Shown here: positions 41,048-55,106 of the stretch, piece after piece
How the letters are laid out: each line of letters starts with the position of its first letter
Position numbering within the stretch: the first letter of the stretch is position 1
Source of the DNA: Diplosphaera chodatii
Taxonomy: Eukaryota > Chlorophyta > Trebouxiophyceae > Prasiolales > Stichococcaceae
Assembly: GCA_032358165.1 (NCBI GenBank)
Contig: JAALGY010000028.1
Coordinates: forward strand, 1,351,964-1,415,963
Direction of reading: 5' to 3'
DNA: 64,000 nucleotides
The notes under the pieces: model-generated
Told to the model about the DNA's origin: nothing
Seen by the model: the letters and a program-made list of their open reading frames with translations, nothing else
Database searches by the model: none
Program-made: the position numbers and the translations under genes

Positions 41048-42171
41048 ATGGGTGACATGAAGTGCAGGAACGAACACACCTGGGCAGCCCAGCATGCTGA
41101 GCTGCTGGTGCTGCGCCCCGGCCGGGTGGCCAGAGCACAGTTCTCCAGGAATGCCTGCTTGGTGAGGCGGGTGTCCGGCATTGCGACCAGCCGGTTCCAG
41201 AACCGGCAGATGGCCAGCGTTGCCGTGTGCGCCACTGGGAACCGCCCAAGCTCCCCCAACACCGCCACGTTGGGAGTGCCTGTGCGCACGCCAAGAACAG
41301 ACCGAAGGAACTTCCGATGGACAAGCTCACAAGTATCCATGCCAGTACCACATAACGCCCCAGGTCCCCATGTTTCAACACCATATAGCATAACAGGACG
41401 CACTAGTGCATCAAACAAATGCAGCTGCAATGCTGGGTCATGCAGGCTCAGGTCACGGCAACGATGCTGCAATGCAAGTGCGGCGCGCTGGGCGGAGGCC
41501 GCTCTGCCGATGCTAGCGGCAGCAAAAGAACTACGAGTAGAGATATCAACCCCCAGATAGGTAAACGAGTCCAGCACTTCGATGGGAGCATGCATGTAGG
41601 TGAGAAGCGGTGGTGCAGCAGCCTGGGCTGCATACATTCATTGGACACCGTTCAGGGACCGGGTTCGATCCCTGGCGGTGGCGGAAGTTTCGGGTCTAGT
41701 TCCGTGTGGGACCAACCCACCCCACCCTATGCAAGTGGTTGCTTCGGCAATCTGCCCTCCATGGTTTGTGTATATAAGTCGTTGAAAAACGCAATACACA
41801 AACAGCCTTCCGGTCAAAGGTCCTTTTCCATCGCTATTTGCACTTCCCTTACCGCTATCCATTCCACACCACGACCTTTGTCTTCTTCACGTTGACGGTG
41901 AGGCGCCAGCGCTTGCAGTACGACTCCAGCAGGTCGAGCTGCGCCTGCAGGCCGCGTACGGACGTGGACACCAGGTCCAGGTCATCTGCATAGAAGAGGG
42001 CAGGTGCCTGCACACCACACAGGGTGGGCAGGTCCAGGTCCCCGCCGGCGGCCTCCAGCTCCGCTTGGAAATCGTCAATGTAAATCCCGAAAAGGGTTGG
42101 AGATAGTGGACACCCCTGCTTAACACCCAAAGTGCTCTGGAATGTATCGGACAATCCCCCCTCAAACTGCA
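41048..42171 (-). pseudogene. Unit U4: host LINE H (partial), split by a SINE
   Basis: Residues ~690-986 with YADD, in two parts (41048-41636 and 41866-42171). Counterpart of 8266-9157, where the SINE is absent. Confidence 0.85.
41637..41865 (+). mobile_element. SINE, complete, with a very short 5' extension
   Basis: Inserted in GCTGCATACACCACG; the duplication is only about three bases (ACA). It begins TTCATTGGACACCG, so at most a few bases of tail sequence precede the unit. Contains the B box, the TATATAAG hairpin and the CCATTCC end. Empty site near 8852. Confidence 0.85.
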
Positions 42172-42945
42172 CATTGACATTGACATTGATTACATACTGG
42201 TGGTGGGCCATTTTGGCCTAGCCACAGGCTCTGGCGGAAAAACCCAGAGCAACATGCACAACGAGTCGTGTACGAAACCGTTCACTCCCCGCTGACAGAA
42301 TGGTTCCACTCAATCCCGGTTGGATGCACACCCCTCCAACTCTGCACATTGATTGTGACAACCCCGCAAAAAGGCTGCCAGTTGCCCGGCATCCTGCTGC
42401 ATAAAGCCTGCCACTGATGTGATGTTGCTGTCCTCAAACAGCTCCGAATGCTGCACCCTCTGATCCACTAGGGCTGGACACCCCCAGACCATATGCGCCT
42501 CATCATCCACCACGCCGCAGCTACACCGCTGACACAGCCGCTCTGCCCGCGGCAGCCGCTGCCACCTCCCTGTCTCCACCCCCAGCATGTGACTGCCCAT
42601 GCGAAACTGTGCTAACCGCCGACGACCGGTCTTGGAGGCGACTGCCTGCAAGTAGCCGGCCAACTGGTAGTTGTCACCGTTCACAGGGCCCCTGACTCCC
42701 AGCCACTCACGCACTTTGCGCAAGTCGCTGCCATTCACAGCATCGAAGGTGCGGCGTTGCAGGTGTGCAGTGACAACAGATGTGTCAATGCGCTGCGGCA
42801 CGCCGTCAACGATGGGTGACATGAAGTGCAGGAACGAACACACCTGGGCAGCCCAGCATGCTGAGCTGCTGGTGCTGCGCCCCGGCCGGCTGGCCAGAGC
42901 ACAGTTCTCCAGGAATGCCTGCTTGGTGAGGCGGGTGTCCGGCAT
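42172..42945 (-). pseudogene. Unit U4: LINE a
   Basis: Coding part 42310-42945; markers CALASRPG and CHNQ. Confidence 0.85.
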
Positions 42946-42949
42946 GCAC

Positions 42950-43392
42950 TGCCATTGGCACATCAGCATACAGTGCCTGCACACCCCTCAGAAACTCCCC
43001 ATGCACCCCAATCCGCTGCAGCTTCTCCCAAAGCAAATCACGAGGTACAGTATCGTATGCCTTCTTGAAATCGACAAAGCAAGAGTACAGAGGCTGCTTA
43101 TCTGCCTTGGCCTTCTCGATGAGGGTGCGAACGACGAAGGTTTGATCGGTGGTGCGGTGGTCCTTGCGGAAGCCCGCCTGTCCGCGTGCGCGCAGCTGGT
43201 GCTGCTCGGTCCACCTCATGAGCTTTTCGTTAAGCATGCAAGCATATAGTTTTGCCAACAGAGACCCAACAGCAATGCCACGGTAATTACCCGGATCAGA
43301 TGTGTCGCCCCCCTTATGAATTGGCGTGATGCCGCACAATGCCCAGCTCCTTGGCAGCGCTGCAACTCGTTGACACGAGTTAAAAATACATG
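42950..43392 (-). pseudogene. Unit U4: H RT fingers/palm (b)
   Basis: Residues ~542-687 with FVDFKKAYD. The unit continues with a split SINE (43393-43539, 43819-43925), LINE c (43540-43818) and H residues ~502-541 (43926-44054). Confidence 0.85.
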
Positions 43393-44054
43393 GAATGGAA
43401 AGCGGTAAGGGAAGTTGCAAATAGCGATGGAAAAGAGAACCTTTGACCGGAAGGATGTTTGTGTATTGCGTTTTATCAACGACTTATATACACAAACAAT
43501 GGAGGGCAGATTGCCGAGGCAACCACTTGCATAGGGTGGCATTTTTTGACATTGACATTGATTACATACTGGTGGTGGGCCATTTTGGCCTAGCCACAGG
43601 CTCTGGCGGGAAAAACCCAGAGCAACATGCACAACGAGTCGTGTACGAAACCGTGCACTCCCCGCTGACAGAATGGTTCCACTCAATCCCGGTTGGATGC
43701 ACACCCCTCCAACTCTGCACATTGATCATGACAACCCCGCAAAAAGGCTGCCAGTTGCCCGGCATCCTGCTGCATGAAGTCCGCCACTGATGTGATGTTG
43801 CTGTCCTCAAACAGCTCCGGTGGGTTGGTCCCGCACGGAACTAGACCCGAAACTTCCGCCACCGTCAGGGATCGAACCGAGTCCTTCACGATGTCCAATG
43901 AATGGAAAGCGGTAAGGGAAGTTGCAAATACATGCAAGACAGGGTGCAAGCTGCGCCGCTGCAACAGATAAAGCATCCAATTTGAGCAACCCCACCGTCG
44001 CTTTGCCTCCGCGCAGGGCTCCTATAGCCTCTTGCACGGCGCCGGCTGTGAAGG

Positions 44055-44900
44055 ACAAAAAAAAAAACATCCTTCCGGTCAAAGGTTCTCTTTTCCATCG
44101 CTATTTGCAACTTCCCTTACCGCTTTCCATTCCACATTGACATTGATTACATACTGGTGGTGGGCCATTTTGGCCTAGCCACAGGCTCTGGCGGGAAAAA
44201 CCCAGAGCAACATGCACAACGAGTCGTGTACGAAACCGTGCACTCCCCGCTGACAGAATGGTTCCACTCAATCCCGGTTGGATGCACACCCCTCCAACTC
44301 TGCACATTGATCATGACAACCCCGCAAAAAGGCTGCCAGTTGCCCGGCATCCTGCTGCATGAAGTCCGCCACTGATGTGATGTTGCTGTCCTCAAACAGC
44401 TCCGAATGCTGCACCCTCTGATCTACTAGGGCTGGACACCCCCAGACCATATGCGCCTCATCATCCACCACGCCGCAGCTACACCGCTGACACAGCCGCT
44501 CTGCCCGCGGCAGCCGCTGCCACCTCCCTGTCTCCACCCCCAGCATGTGACTGCCCATGCGAAACTGTGCTAACCGCCGACGACCGGTCTTGGAGGCGAC
44601 TGCCTGCAAGTAGCCGGCCAACTGGTAGTTGTCACTGTTCACAGGGCCCCTGACTCCCAGCCACTCATGCACTTTGCGCAAGTCGCTGCCATTCACAGCA
44701 TCGAAGGTGCGGCGCTGCAGGTGAGCAGTGACAACAGATGTGTCAATGCGCTGCGGCACGCCGTCAACGATGGGTGACATGAAGTGCAGGAACGAACACA
44801 CCTGGGCAGCCCAGCATGCTGAGCTGCTGGTGCTGCGCCCCGGCCGTGTGGCCAGAGCACAGTTCTCCAGGAACGCCTGCTTGGTGAGGCGGGTGTCCGG
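44055..44900 (-). pseudogene. Unit U4: SINE fragment d and LINE e
   Basis: Fragment d (plus) at 44055-44134 with an 11-A run; LINE e at 44135-44900, coding from 44268. H residues ~409-501 follow at 44901-45183. Confidence 0.8.
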
Positions 44901-45183
44901 AAGGGCGAGTTGAGCTCGCTCCCGTCGGCAAAAGGTGGCGCAGCACCACCACCCGAGGTACCTGCAGTGCTTGATGGAAGTGTGGGGGCATCCAGTAGTT
45001 TACGGAAGGGACTCGAGCATCACATCATCTGCTATGGGACAGGACCGCTTCTTAGCAGGTTTGAACTTCTGCCAGAACTTTTTGGAGTTGGTAGAGCGAG
45101 CCATTTCAGTGAGAGAAAGAGCCTGACTGCGGGTCCACTGGCGCTGTGTGCGGCGTAGCAGGTGCTGGTACTGCTGGCGTAGT

Positions 45184-45747
45184 CATTGACATTGACATTG
45201 ATTACATACTGGTGGTGGGCCATTTTGGCCTAGCCACAGGCTCTGGCGGAAAAACCCAGAGCAACATGCACAACGAGTCGTGTACGAAACCGTTCACTCC
45301 CCGCTGATAGAGTGGTTCCACTCAATCCCGGTTGGATGCACACCCCTCCAACTCTGCACATTGATTGTGACAACCCCGCAAAAAGGCTGCCAGTTGCCCG
45401 GCATCCTGCTGCATAAAGCCTGCCACTGATGTGATGTTGCTGTCCTCAAACAGCTCCGAATGCTGCACCCTCTGATCCACTAGGGCTGGACACCCCCAGA
45501 CCATATGCGCCTCATCATCCACCACGCCGCAGCTACACCGCTGACACAGCCGCTCTGCCCGCGGCAGCCGCTGCCACCTCCCTGTCTCCACCCCCAGCAT
45601 GTGACTGCCCATGCGAAACTGTGCTAACCGCCGACGACCGGTCTTGGAGGCGACTGCCTGCAAGTAGCCGGCCAACTGGTAGTTGTCACCGTTCACAGGG
45701 CCCCTGACTCCCAGCCACTCACGCACTTTGCGCAAGTCGCTGCCATT
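45184..45747 (-). pseudogene. Unit U4: LINE f
   Basis: Coding part 45322-45747; CTGATAGAG marker in the 3'UTR. Confidence 0.85.
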
Positions 45748-45879
45748 CATTGACATTGATTACATACTGGTGGTGGGCCATTTTGGCCTAGCCACAGGCT
45801 CTGGCGGAAAAACCCAGAGCAACATGCACAACGAGTCGTGTACGAAACCGTTCACTCCCCGCTGACAGAATGGTTCCAA

Positions 45880-47273
45880 TCAATCCCGGTTGGATGCACA
45901 CCCCTCCAACTCTGCACATTGATCATGACAACCCCGCAAAAAGGCTGCCAGTTGCCCGGCATCCTGCTGCATAAAGTCCGCCACTGATGTGATGTTGCTG
46001 TCCTCAAACAGCTCCGAATGCTGCACCCTCTGATCTACTAGGGCTGGACACCCCCAGACCATATGCGCCTCATCATCCACCACGCCGCAGTTACACCGCT
46101 GACACAGCCGCTCTGCCCGCGGCAGCCGCTGCCACCTCCCTGTTTCCACCCCCAGCATGTGACTGCCCATGCGAAACTGTGCTAACCGCCGACGACCGGT
46201 CTTGGAGGCGACTGCCTGCAAGTAGCCGGCCATCTGGTAGTTGTCACTGTTCACAGGGCCCCTGACTCCCAGCCACTCACGCACTTTGCGCAAGTCGCTG
46301 CCATTCACAGCATCGAAGGTGCGGCGCTGCAGGTGTGCAGTGACAACAGATGTGTCAATGCGCTGCGGCACGCCGTCAACGATGGGTGACATGAAGTGCA
46401 GGAACGAACACACCTGGGCAGCCCAGCATGCTGAGCTGCTGGTGCTGCGCCCCGGCCGGGTGGCCAGAGCACAGTTCTCCAGGAATGCCTGCTTGGTGAG
46501 GCGGGTGTCCGGCATTGCGACCAGCCGGTTCCAGAACCGGCAGATGGCCAGCGTTGCCGTGTGCGCCACTGGGAACCGCCCAAGCTCCCCCAACACCGCC
46601 ACGTTGGGAGTGCCTGTGCGCACGCCAAGAACAGACCGAAGGAACTTCCGATGGACAAGCTCACAAGTATCCATGCCAGTACCACATAACGCCCCAGGTC
46701 CCCATGTTTCAACACCATATAGCATAACAGGACGCACTAGTGCATCAAACAAATGCAGCTGCAATGCTGGGTCATGCAGGCTCAGGTCACGGCAACGATG
46801 CTGCAATGCAAGTGCGGCGCGCTGGGCGGAGGCCGCTCTGCCGATGCTAGCGGCAGCAAAAGAACTACGAGTAGAGATATCAACCCCCAGATAGGTAAAC
46901 GAGTCCAGCACTTCGATGGGAGCATGCATGTAGGTGAGAAGCGGTGGTGCAGCAGCCTGGGCTGCATACACCACGACCTTTGTCTTCTTCACGTTGACGG
47001 TGAGGCGCCAGCGCTTGCAGTACGACTCCAGCAGGTCGAGCTGCGCCTGCAGGCCGCGTACGGACGTGGACACCAGGTCCAGGTCATCTGCATAGAAGAG
47101 GGCAGGTGCCTGCACACCACACAGGGTGGGCAGGTCCAGGTCCCCGCCGGCGGCCTCCAGCTCCGCTTGGAAATCGTCAATGTAAATCCCGAAAAGGGTT
47201 GGAGATAGTGGACACCCCTGCTTAACACCCAAAGTGCTCTGGAATGTATCGGACAATCCCCCCTCAAACTGCA
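45880..47273 (-). pseudogene. Unit U5: H ORF2, YADD to C-terminus
   Basis: Residues ~690-1152. CALATRPG distinguishes the right-hand array from U1 and U3. Confidence 0.9.
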
Positions 47274-47411
47274 CATTGACATTGACATTGATTACATACT
47301 GGTGGTGGGCCATTTTGGCCTAGCCACAGGCTCTGGCGGAAAAACCCAGAGCAACATGCACAACGAGTCGTGTACGAAACCGTTCACTCCCCGCTGACAG
47401 AATGGTTCCAC

Positions 47412-48047
47412 TCAATCCCGGTTGGATGCACACCCCTCCAACTCTGCACATTGATTGTGACAACCCCGCAAAAAGGCTGCCAGTTGCCCGGCATCCTGCT
47501 GCATAAAGCCTGCCACTGATGTGATGTTGCTGTCCTCAAACAGCTCCGAATGCTGCACCCTCTGATCCACTAGGGCTGGACACCCCCAGACCATATGCGC
47601 CTCATCATCCACCACGCCGCAGCTACACCGCTGACACAGCCGCTCTGCCCGCGGCAGCCGCTGCCACCTCCCTGTCTCCACCCCCAGCATGTGACTGCCC
47701 ATGCGAAACTGTGCTAACCGCCGACGACCGGTCTTGGAGGCGACTGCCTGCAAGTAGCCGGCCAACTGGTAGTTGTCACCGTTCACAGGGCCCCTGACTC
47801 CCAGCCACTCACGCACTTTGCGCAAGTCGCTGCCATTCACAGCATCGAAGGTGCGGCGTTGCAGGTGTGCAGTGACAACAGATGTGTCAATGCGCTGCGG
47901 CACGCCGTCAACGATGGGTGACATGAAGTGCAGGAACGAACACACCTGGGCAGCCCAGCATGCTGAGCTGCTGGTGCTGCGCCCCGGCCGGCTGGCCAGA
48001 GCACAGTTCTCCAGGAATGCCTGCTTGGTGAGGCGGGTGTCCGGCAT
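47412..48047 (-). pseudogene. Unit U5: LINE a ORF2 end
   Basis: Residues ~943-1152; keeps CALASRPG although H in this unit has CALAT. Confidence 0.85.
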
Positions 48048-48051
48048 GCAC

Positions 48052-48494
48052 TGCCATTGGCACATCAGCATACAGTGCCTGCACACCCCTCAGAAACTCC
48101 CCATGCACCCCAATCCGCTGCAGCTTCTCCCAAAGCAAATCACGAGGTACAGTATCGTATGCCTTCTTGAAATCGACAAAGCAAGAGTACAGAGGCTGCT
48201 TATCTGCCTTGGCCTTCTCGATGAGGGTGCGAACGACGAAGGTTTGATCGGTGGTGCGGTGGTCCTTGCGGAAGCCCGCCTGTCCGCGTGCGCGCAGCTG
48301 GTGCTGCTCGGTCCACCTCATGAGCTTTTCGTTAAGCATGCAAGCATATAGTTTTGCCAACAGAGACCCAACAGCAATGCCACGGTAATTACCCGGATCA
48401 GATGTGTCGCCCCCCTTATGAATTGGCGTGATGCCGCACAATGCCCAGCTCCTTGGCAGCGCTGCAACTCGTTGACACGAGTTAAAAATACATG
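48052..48494 (-). pseudogene. Unit U5: H RT fingers/palm (b)
   Basis: Residues ~542-687. Confidence 0.85.
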
Positions 48495-49370
48495 GAATGG
48501 AAAGCGGTAAGGGAAGTTGCAAATAGCGATGGAAAAGAGAACCTTTGACCGGAAGGATGTTTGTGTATTGCGTTTTATCAACGACTTATATACACAAACA
48601 ATGGAGGGCAGATTGCCGAGGCAACCACTTGCATAGGGTGGCATTTTTTGACATTGACATTGATTACATACTGGTGGTGGGCCATTTTGGCCTAGCCACA
48701 GGCTCTGGCGGGAAAAACCCAGAGCAACATGCACAACGAGTCGTGTACGAAACCGTGCACTCCCCGCTGACAGAATGGTTCCACTCAATCCCGGTTGGAT
48801 GCACACCCCTCCAACTCTGCACATTGATCATGACAACCCCGCAAAAAGGCTGCCAGTTGCCCGGCATCCTGCTGCATGAAGTCCGCCACTGATGTGATGT
48901 TGCTGTCCTCAAACAGCTCCGGTGGGTTGGTCCCGCACGGAACTAGACCCGAAACTTCCGCCACCGTCAGGGATCGAACCGAGTCCTTCACGATGTCCAA
49001 TGAATGGAAAGCGGTAAGGGAAGTTGCAAATACATGCAAGACAGGGTGCAAGCTGCGCCGCTGCAACAGATAAAGCATCCAATTTGAGCAACCCCACCGT
49101 CGCTTTGCCTCCGCGCAGGGCTCCTATAGCCTCTTGCACGGCGCCGGCTGTGAAGGACAAAAAAAAAAAACATCCTTCCGGTCAAAGGTTCTCTTTTCCA
49201 TCGCTATTTGCAACTTCCCTTACCGCTTTCCATTCCACATTGACATTGATTACATACTGGTGGTGGGCCATTTTGGCCTAGCCACAGGCTCTGGCGGGAA
49301 AAACCCAGAGCAACATGCACAACGAGTCGTGTACGAAACCGTGCACTCCCCGCTGACAGAATGGTTCCAC

Positions 49371-50003
49371 TCAATCCCGGTTGGATGCACACCCCTCCAA
49401 CTCTGCACATTGATCATGACAACCCCGCAAAAAGGCTGCCAGTTGCCCGGCATCCTGCTGCATGAAGTCCGCCACTGATGTGATGTTGCTGTCCTCAAAC
49501 AGCTCCGAATGCTGCACCCTCTGATCTACTAGGGCTGGACACCCCCAGACCATATGCGCCTCATCATCCACCACGCCGCAGCTACACCGCTGACACAGCC
49601 GCTCTGCCCGCGGCAGCCGCTGCCACCTCCCTGTCTCCACCCCCAGCATGTGACTGCCCATGCGAAACTGTGCTAACCGCCGACGACCGGTCTTGGAGGC
49701 GACTGCCTGCAAGTAGCCGGCCAACTGGTAGTTGTCACTGTTCACAGGGCCCCTGACTCCCAGCCACTCATGCACTTTGCGCAAGTCGCTGCCATTCACA
49801 GCATCGAAGGTGCGGCGCTGCAGGTGAGCAGTGACAACAGATGTGTCAATGCGCTGCGGCACGCCGTCAACGATGGGTGACATGAAGTGCAGGAACGAAC
49901 ACACCTGGGCAGCCCAGCATGCTGAGCTGCTGGTGCTGCGCCCCGGCCGTGTGGCCAGAGCACAGTTCTCCAGGAACGCCTGCTTGGTGAGGCGGGTGTC
50001 CGG
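49371..50003 (-). pseudogene. Unit U5: LINE e ORF2 end
   Basis: Residues ~944-1152 with VHEWL. Confidence 0.85.
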
Positions 50004-50982
50004 AAGGGCGAGTTGAGCTCGCTCCCGTCGGCAAAAGGTGGCGCAGCACCACCACCCGAGGTACCTGCAGTGCTTGATGGAAGTGTGGGGGCATCCAGTA
50101 GTTTACGGAAGGGACTCGAGCATCACATCATCTGCTATGGGACAGGACCGCTTCTTAGCAGGTTTGAACTTCTGCCAGAACTTTTTGGAGTTGGTAGAGC
50201 GAGCCATTTCAGTGAGAGAAAGAGCCTGACTGCGGGTCCACTGGCGCTGTGTGCGGCGTAGCAGGTGCTGGTACTGCTGGCGTAGTCATTGACATTGACA
50301 TTGATTACATACTGGTGGTGGGCCATTTTGGCCTAGCCACAGGCTCTGGCGGAAAAACCCAGAGCAACATGCACAACGAGTCGTGTACGAAACCGTTCAC
50401 TCCCCGCTGATAGAGTGGTTCCACTCAATCCCGGTTGGATGCACACCCCTCCAACTCTGCACATTGATTGTGACAACCCCGCAAAAAGGCTGCCAGTTGC
50501 CCGGCATCCTGCTGCATAAAGCCTGCCACTGATGTGATGTTGCTGTCCTCAAACAGCTCCGAATGCTGCACCCTCTGATCCACTAGGGCTGGACACCCCC
50601 AGACCATATGCGCCTCATCATCCACCACGCCGCAGCTACACCGCTGACACAGCCGCTCTGCCCGCGGCAGCCGCTGCCACCTCCCTGTCTCCACCCCCAG
50701 CATGTGACTGCCCATGCGAAACTGTGCTAACCGCCGACGACCGGTCTTGGAGGCGACTGCCTGCAAGTAGCCGGCCAACTGGTAGTTGTCACCGTTCACA
50801 GGGCCCCTGACTCCCAGCCACTCACGCACTTTGCGCAAGTCGCTGCCATTCATTGACATTGATTACATACTGGTGGTGGGCCATTTTGGCCTAGCCACAG
50901 GCTCTGGCGGAAAAACCCAGAGCAACATGCACAACGAGTCGTGTACGAAACCGTTCACTCCCCGCTGACAGAATGGTTCCAA

Positions 50983-52376
50983 TCAATCCCGGTTGGATGC
51001 ACACCCCTCCAACTCTGCACATTGATCATGACAACCCCGCAAAAAGGCTGCCAGTTGCCCGGCATCCTGCTGCATAAAGTCCGCCACTGATGTGATGTTG
51101 CTGTCCTCAAACAGCTCCGAATGCTGCACCCTCTGATCTACTAGGGCTGGACACCCCCAGACCATATGCGCCTCATCATCCACCACGCCGCAGTTACACC
51201 GCTGACACAGCCGCTCTGCCCGCGGCAGCCGCTGCCACCTCCCTGTTTCCACCCCCAGCATGTGACTGCCCATGCGAAACTGTGCTAACCGCCGACGACC
51301 GGTCTTGGAGGCGACTGCCTGCAAGTAGCCGGCCATCTGGTAGTTGTCACTGTTCACAGGGCCCCTGACTCCCAGCCACTCACGCACTTTGCGCAAGTCG
51401 CTGCCATTCACAGCATCGAAGGTGCGGCGCTGCAGGTGTGCAGTGACAACAGATGTGTCAATGCGCTGCGGCACGCCGTCAACGATGGGTGACATGAAGT
51501 GCAGGAACGAACACACCTGGGCAGCCCAGCATGCTGAGCTGCTGGTGCTGCGCCCCGGCCGGGTGGCCAGAGCACAGTTCTCCAGGAATGCCTGCTTGGT
51601 GAGGCGGGTGTCCGGCATTGCGACCAGCCGGTTCCAGAACCGGCAGATGGCCAGCGTTGCCGTGTGCGCCACTGGGAACCGCCCAAGCTCCCCCAACACC
51701 GCCACGTTGGGAGTGCCTGTGCGCACGCCAAGAACAGACCGAAGGAACTTCCGATGGACAAGCTCACAAGTATCCATGCCAGTACCACATAACGCCCCAG
51801 GTCCCCATGTTTCAACACCATATAGCATAACAGGACGCACTAGTGCATCAAACAAATGCAGCTGCAATGCTGGGTCATGCAGGCTCAGGTCACGGCAACG
51901 ATGCTGCAATGCAAGTGCGGCGCGCTGGGCGGAGGCCGCTCTGCCGATGCTAGCGGCAGCAAAAGAACTACGAGTAGAGATATCAACCCCCAGATAGGTA
52001 AACGAGTCCAGCACTTCGATGGGAGCATGCATGTAGGTGAGAAGCGGTGGTGCAGCAGCCTGGGCTGCATACACCACGACCTTTGTCTTCTTCACGTTGA
52101 CGGTGAGGCGCCAGCGCTTGCAGTACGACTCCAGCAGGTCGAGCTGCGCCTGCAGGCCGCGTACGGACGTGGACACCAGGTCCAGGTCATCTGCATAGAA
52201 GAGGGCAGGTGCCTGCACACCACACAGGGTGGGCAGGTCCAGGTCCCCGCCGGCGGCCTCCAGCTCCGCTTGGAAATCGTCAATGTAAATCCCGAAAAGG
52301 GTTGGAGATAGTGGACACCCCTGCTTAACACCCAAAGTGCTCTGGAATGTATCGGACAATCCCCCCTCAAACTGCA
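50983..52376 (-). pseudogene. Unit U6: H ORF2, YADD to C-terminus
   Basis: Protein sequence matches U5 by eye. Confidence 0.9.
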
Positions 52377-52514
52377 CATTGACATTGACATTGATTACAT
52401 ACTGGTGGTGGGCCATTTTGGCCTAGCCACAGGCTCTGGCGGAAAAACCCAGAGCAACATGCACAACGAGTCGTGTACGAAACCGTTCACTCCCCGCTGA
52501 CAGAATGGTTCCAC

Positions 52515-53150
52515 TCAATCCCGGTTGGATGCACACCCCTCCAACTCTGCACATTGATTGTGACAACCCCGCAAAAAGGCTGCCAGTTGCCCGGCATCCT
52601 GCTGCATAAAGCCTGCCACTGATGTGATGTTGCTGTCCTCAAACAGCTCCGAATGCTGCACCCTCTGATCCACTAGGGCTGGACACCCCCAGACCATATG
52701 CGCCTCATCATCCACCACGCCGCAGCTACACCGCTGACACAGCCGCTCTGCCCGCGGCAGCCGCTGCCACCTCCCTGTCTCCACCCCCAGCATGTGACTG
52801 CCCATGCGAAACTGTGCTAACCGCCGACGACCGGTCTTGGAGGCGACTGCCTGCAAGTAGCCGGCCAACTGGTAGTTGTCACCGTTCACAGGGCCCCTGA
52901 CTCCCAGCCACTCACGCACTTTGCGCAAGTCGCTGCCATTCACAGCATCGAAGGTGCGGCGTTGCAGGTGTGCAGTGACAACAGATGTGTCAATGCGCTG
53001 CGGCACGCCGTCAACGATGGGTGACATGAAGTGCAGGAACGAACACACCTGGGCAGCCCAGCATGCTGAGCTGCTGGTGCTGCGCCCCGGCCGGCTGGCC
53101 AGAGCACAGTTCTCCAGGAATGCCTGCTTGGTGAGGCGGGTGTCCGGCAT
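52515..53150 (-). pseudogene. Unit U6: LINE a ORF2 end
   Basis: Residues ~943-1152. Confidence 0.85.
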
Positions 53151-53154
53151 GCAC

Positions 53155-53597
53155 TGCCATTGGCACATCAGCATACAGTGCCTGCACACCCCTCAGAAAC
53201 TCCCCATGCACCCCAATCCGCTGCAGCTTCTCCCAAAGCAAATCACGAGGTACAGTATCGTATGCCTTCTTGAAATCGACAAAGCAAGAGTACAGAGGCT
53301 GCTTATCTGCCTTGGCCTTCTCGATGAGGGTGCGAACGACGAAGGTTTGATCGGTGGTGCGGTGGTCCTTGCGGAAGCCCGCCTGTCCGCGTGCGCGCAG
53401 CTGGTGCTGCTCGGTCCACCTCATGAGCTTTTCGTTAAGCATGCAAGCATATAGTTTTGCCAACAGAGACCCAACAGCAATGCCACGGTAATTACCCGGA
53501 TCAGATGTGTCGCCCCCCTTATGAATTGGCGTGATGCCGCACAATGCCCAGCTCCTTGGCAGCGCTGCAACTCGTTGACACGAGTTAAAAATACATG
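53155..53597 (-). pseudogene. Unit U6: H RT fingers/palm (b)
   Basis: Residues ~542-687. Confidence 0.85.
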
Positions 53598-54473
53598 GAA
53601 TGGAAAGCGGTAAGGGAAGTTGCAAATAGCGATGGAAAAGAGAACCTTTGACCGGAAGGATGTTTGTGTATTGCGTTTTATCAACGACTTATATACACAA
53701 ACAATGGAGGGCAGATTGCCGAGGCAACCACTTGCATAGGGTGGCATTTTTTGACATTGACATTGATTACATACTGGTGGTGGGCCATTTTGGCCTAGCC
53801 ACAGGCTCTGGCGGGAAAAACCCAGAGCAACATGCACAACGAGTCGTGTACGAAACCGTGCACTCCCCGCTGACAGAATGGTTCCACTCAATCCCGGTTG
53901 GATGCACACCCCTCCAACTCTGCACATTGATCATGACAACCCCGCAAAAAGGCTGCCAGTTGCCCGGCATCCTGCTGCATGAAGTCCGCCACTGATGTGA
54001 TGTTGCTGTCCTCAAACAGCTCCGGTGGGTTGGTCCCGCACGGAACTAGACCCGAAACTTCCGCCACCGTCAGGGATCGAACCGAGTCCTTCACGATGTC
54101 CAATGAATGGAAAGCGGTAAGGGAAGTTGCAAATACATGCAAGACAGGGTGCAAGCTGCGCCGCTGCAACAGATAAAGCATCCAATTTGAGCAACCCCAC
54201 CGTCGCTTTGCCTCCGCGCAGGGCTCCTATAGCCTCTTGCACGGCGCCGGCTGTGAAGGACAAAAAAAAAAACATCCTTCCGGTCAAAGGTTCTCTTTTC
54301 CATCGCTATTTGCAACTTCCCTTACCGCTTTCCATTCCACATTGACATTGATTACATACTGGTGGTGGGCCATTTTGGCCTAGCCACAGGCTCTGGCGGG
54401 AAAAAACCCAGAGCAACATGCACAACGAGTCGTGTACGAAACCGTGCACTCCCCGCTGACAGAATGGTTCCAC

Positions 54474-55106
54474 TCAATCCCGGTTGGATGCACACCCCTC
54501 CAACTCTGCACATTGATCATGACAACCCCGCAAAAAGGCTGCCAGTTGCCCGGCATCCTGCTGCATGAAGTCCGCCACTGATGTGATGTTGCTGTCCTCA
54601 AACAGCTCCGAATGCTGCACCCTCTGATCTACTAGGGCTGGACACCCCCAGACCATATGCGCCTCATCATCCACCACGCCGCAGCTACACCGCTGACACA
54701 GCCGCTCTGCCCGCGGCAGCCGCTGCCACCTCCCTGTCTCCACCCCCAGCATGTGACTGCCCATGCGAAACTGTGCTAACCGCCGACGACCGGTCTTGGA
54801 GGCGACTGCCTGCAAGTAGCCGGCCAACTGGTAGTTGTCACTGTTCACAGGGCCCCTGACTCCCAGCCACTCATGCACTTTGCGCAAGTCGCTGCCATTC
54901 ACAGCATCGAAGGTGCGGCGCTGCAGGTGAGCAGTGACAACAGATGTGTCAATGCGCTGCGGCACGCCGTCAACGATGGGTGACATGAAGTGCAGGAACG
55001 AACACACCTGGGCAGCCCAGCATGCTGAGCTGCTGGTGCTGCGCCCCGGCCGTGTGGCCAGAGCACAGTTCTCCAGGAACGCCTGCTTGGTGAGGCGGGT
55101 GTCCGG
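54474..55106 (-). pseudogene. Unit U6: LINE e ORF2 end
   Basis: Residues ~944-1152. Confidence 0.85.

Larger units (their letters stand above)
45748..50850. repeat. 5.1-kb higher-order repeat unit U5
   Basis: Complete unit of 5,103 bp. H 45748-47273; a 47274-48047; b 48052-48494; SINE 48495-48641 and 48921-49027 around LINE c 48642-48920; H 49028-49156; d 49157-49237 with a 12-A run; e 49238-50003; H 50004-50286; f 50287-50850. Confidence 0.9.
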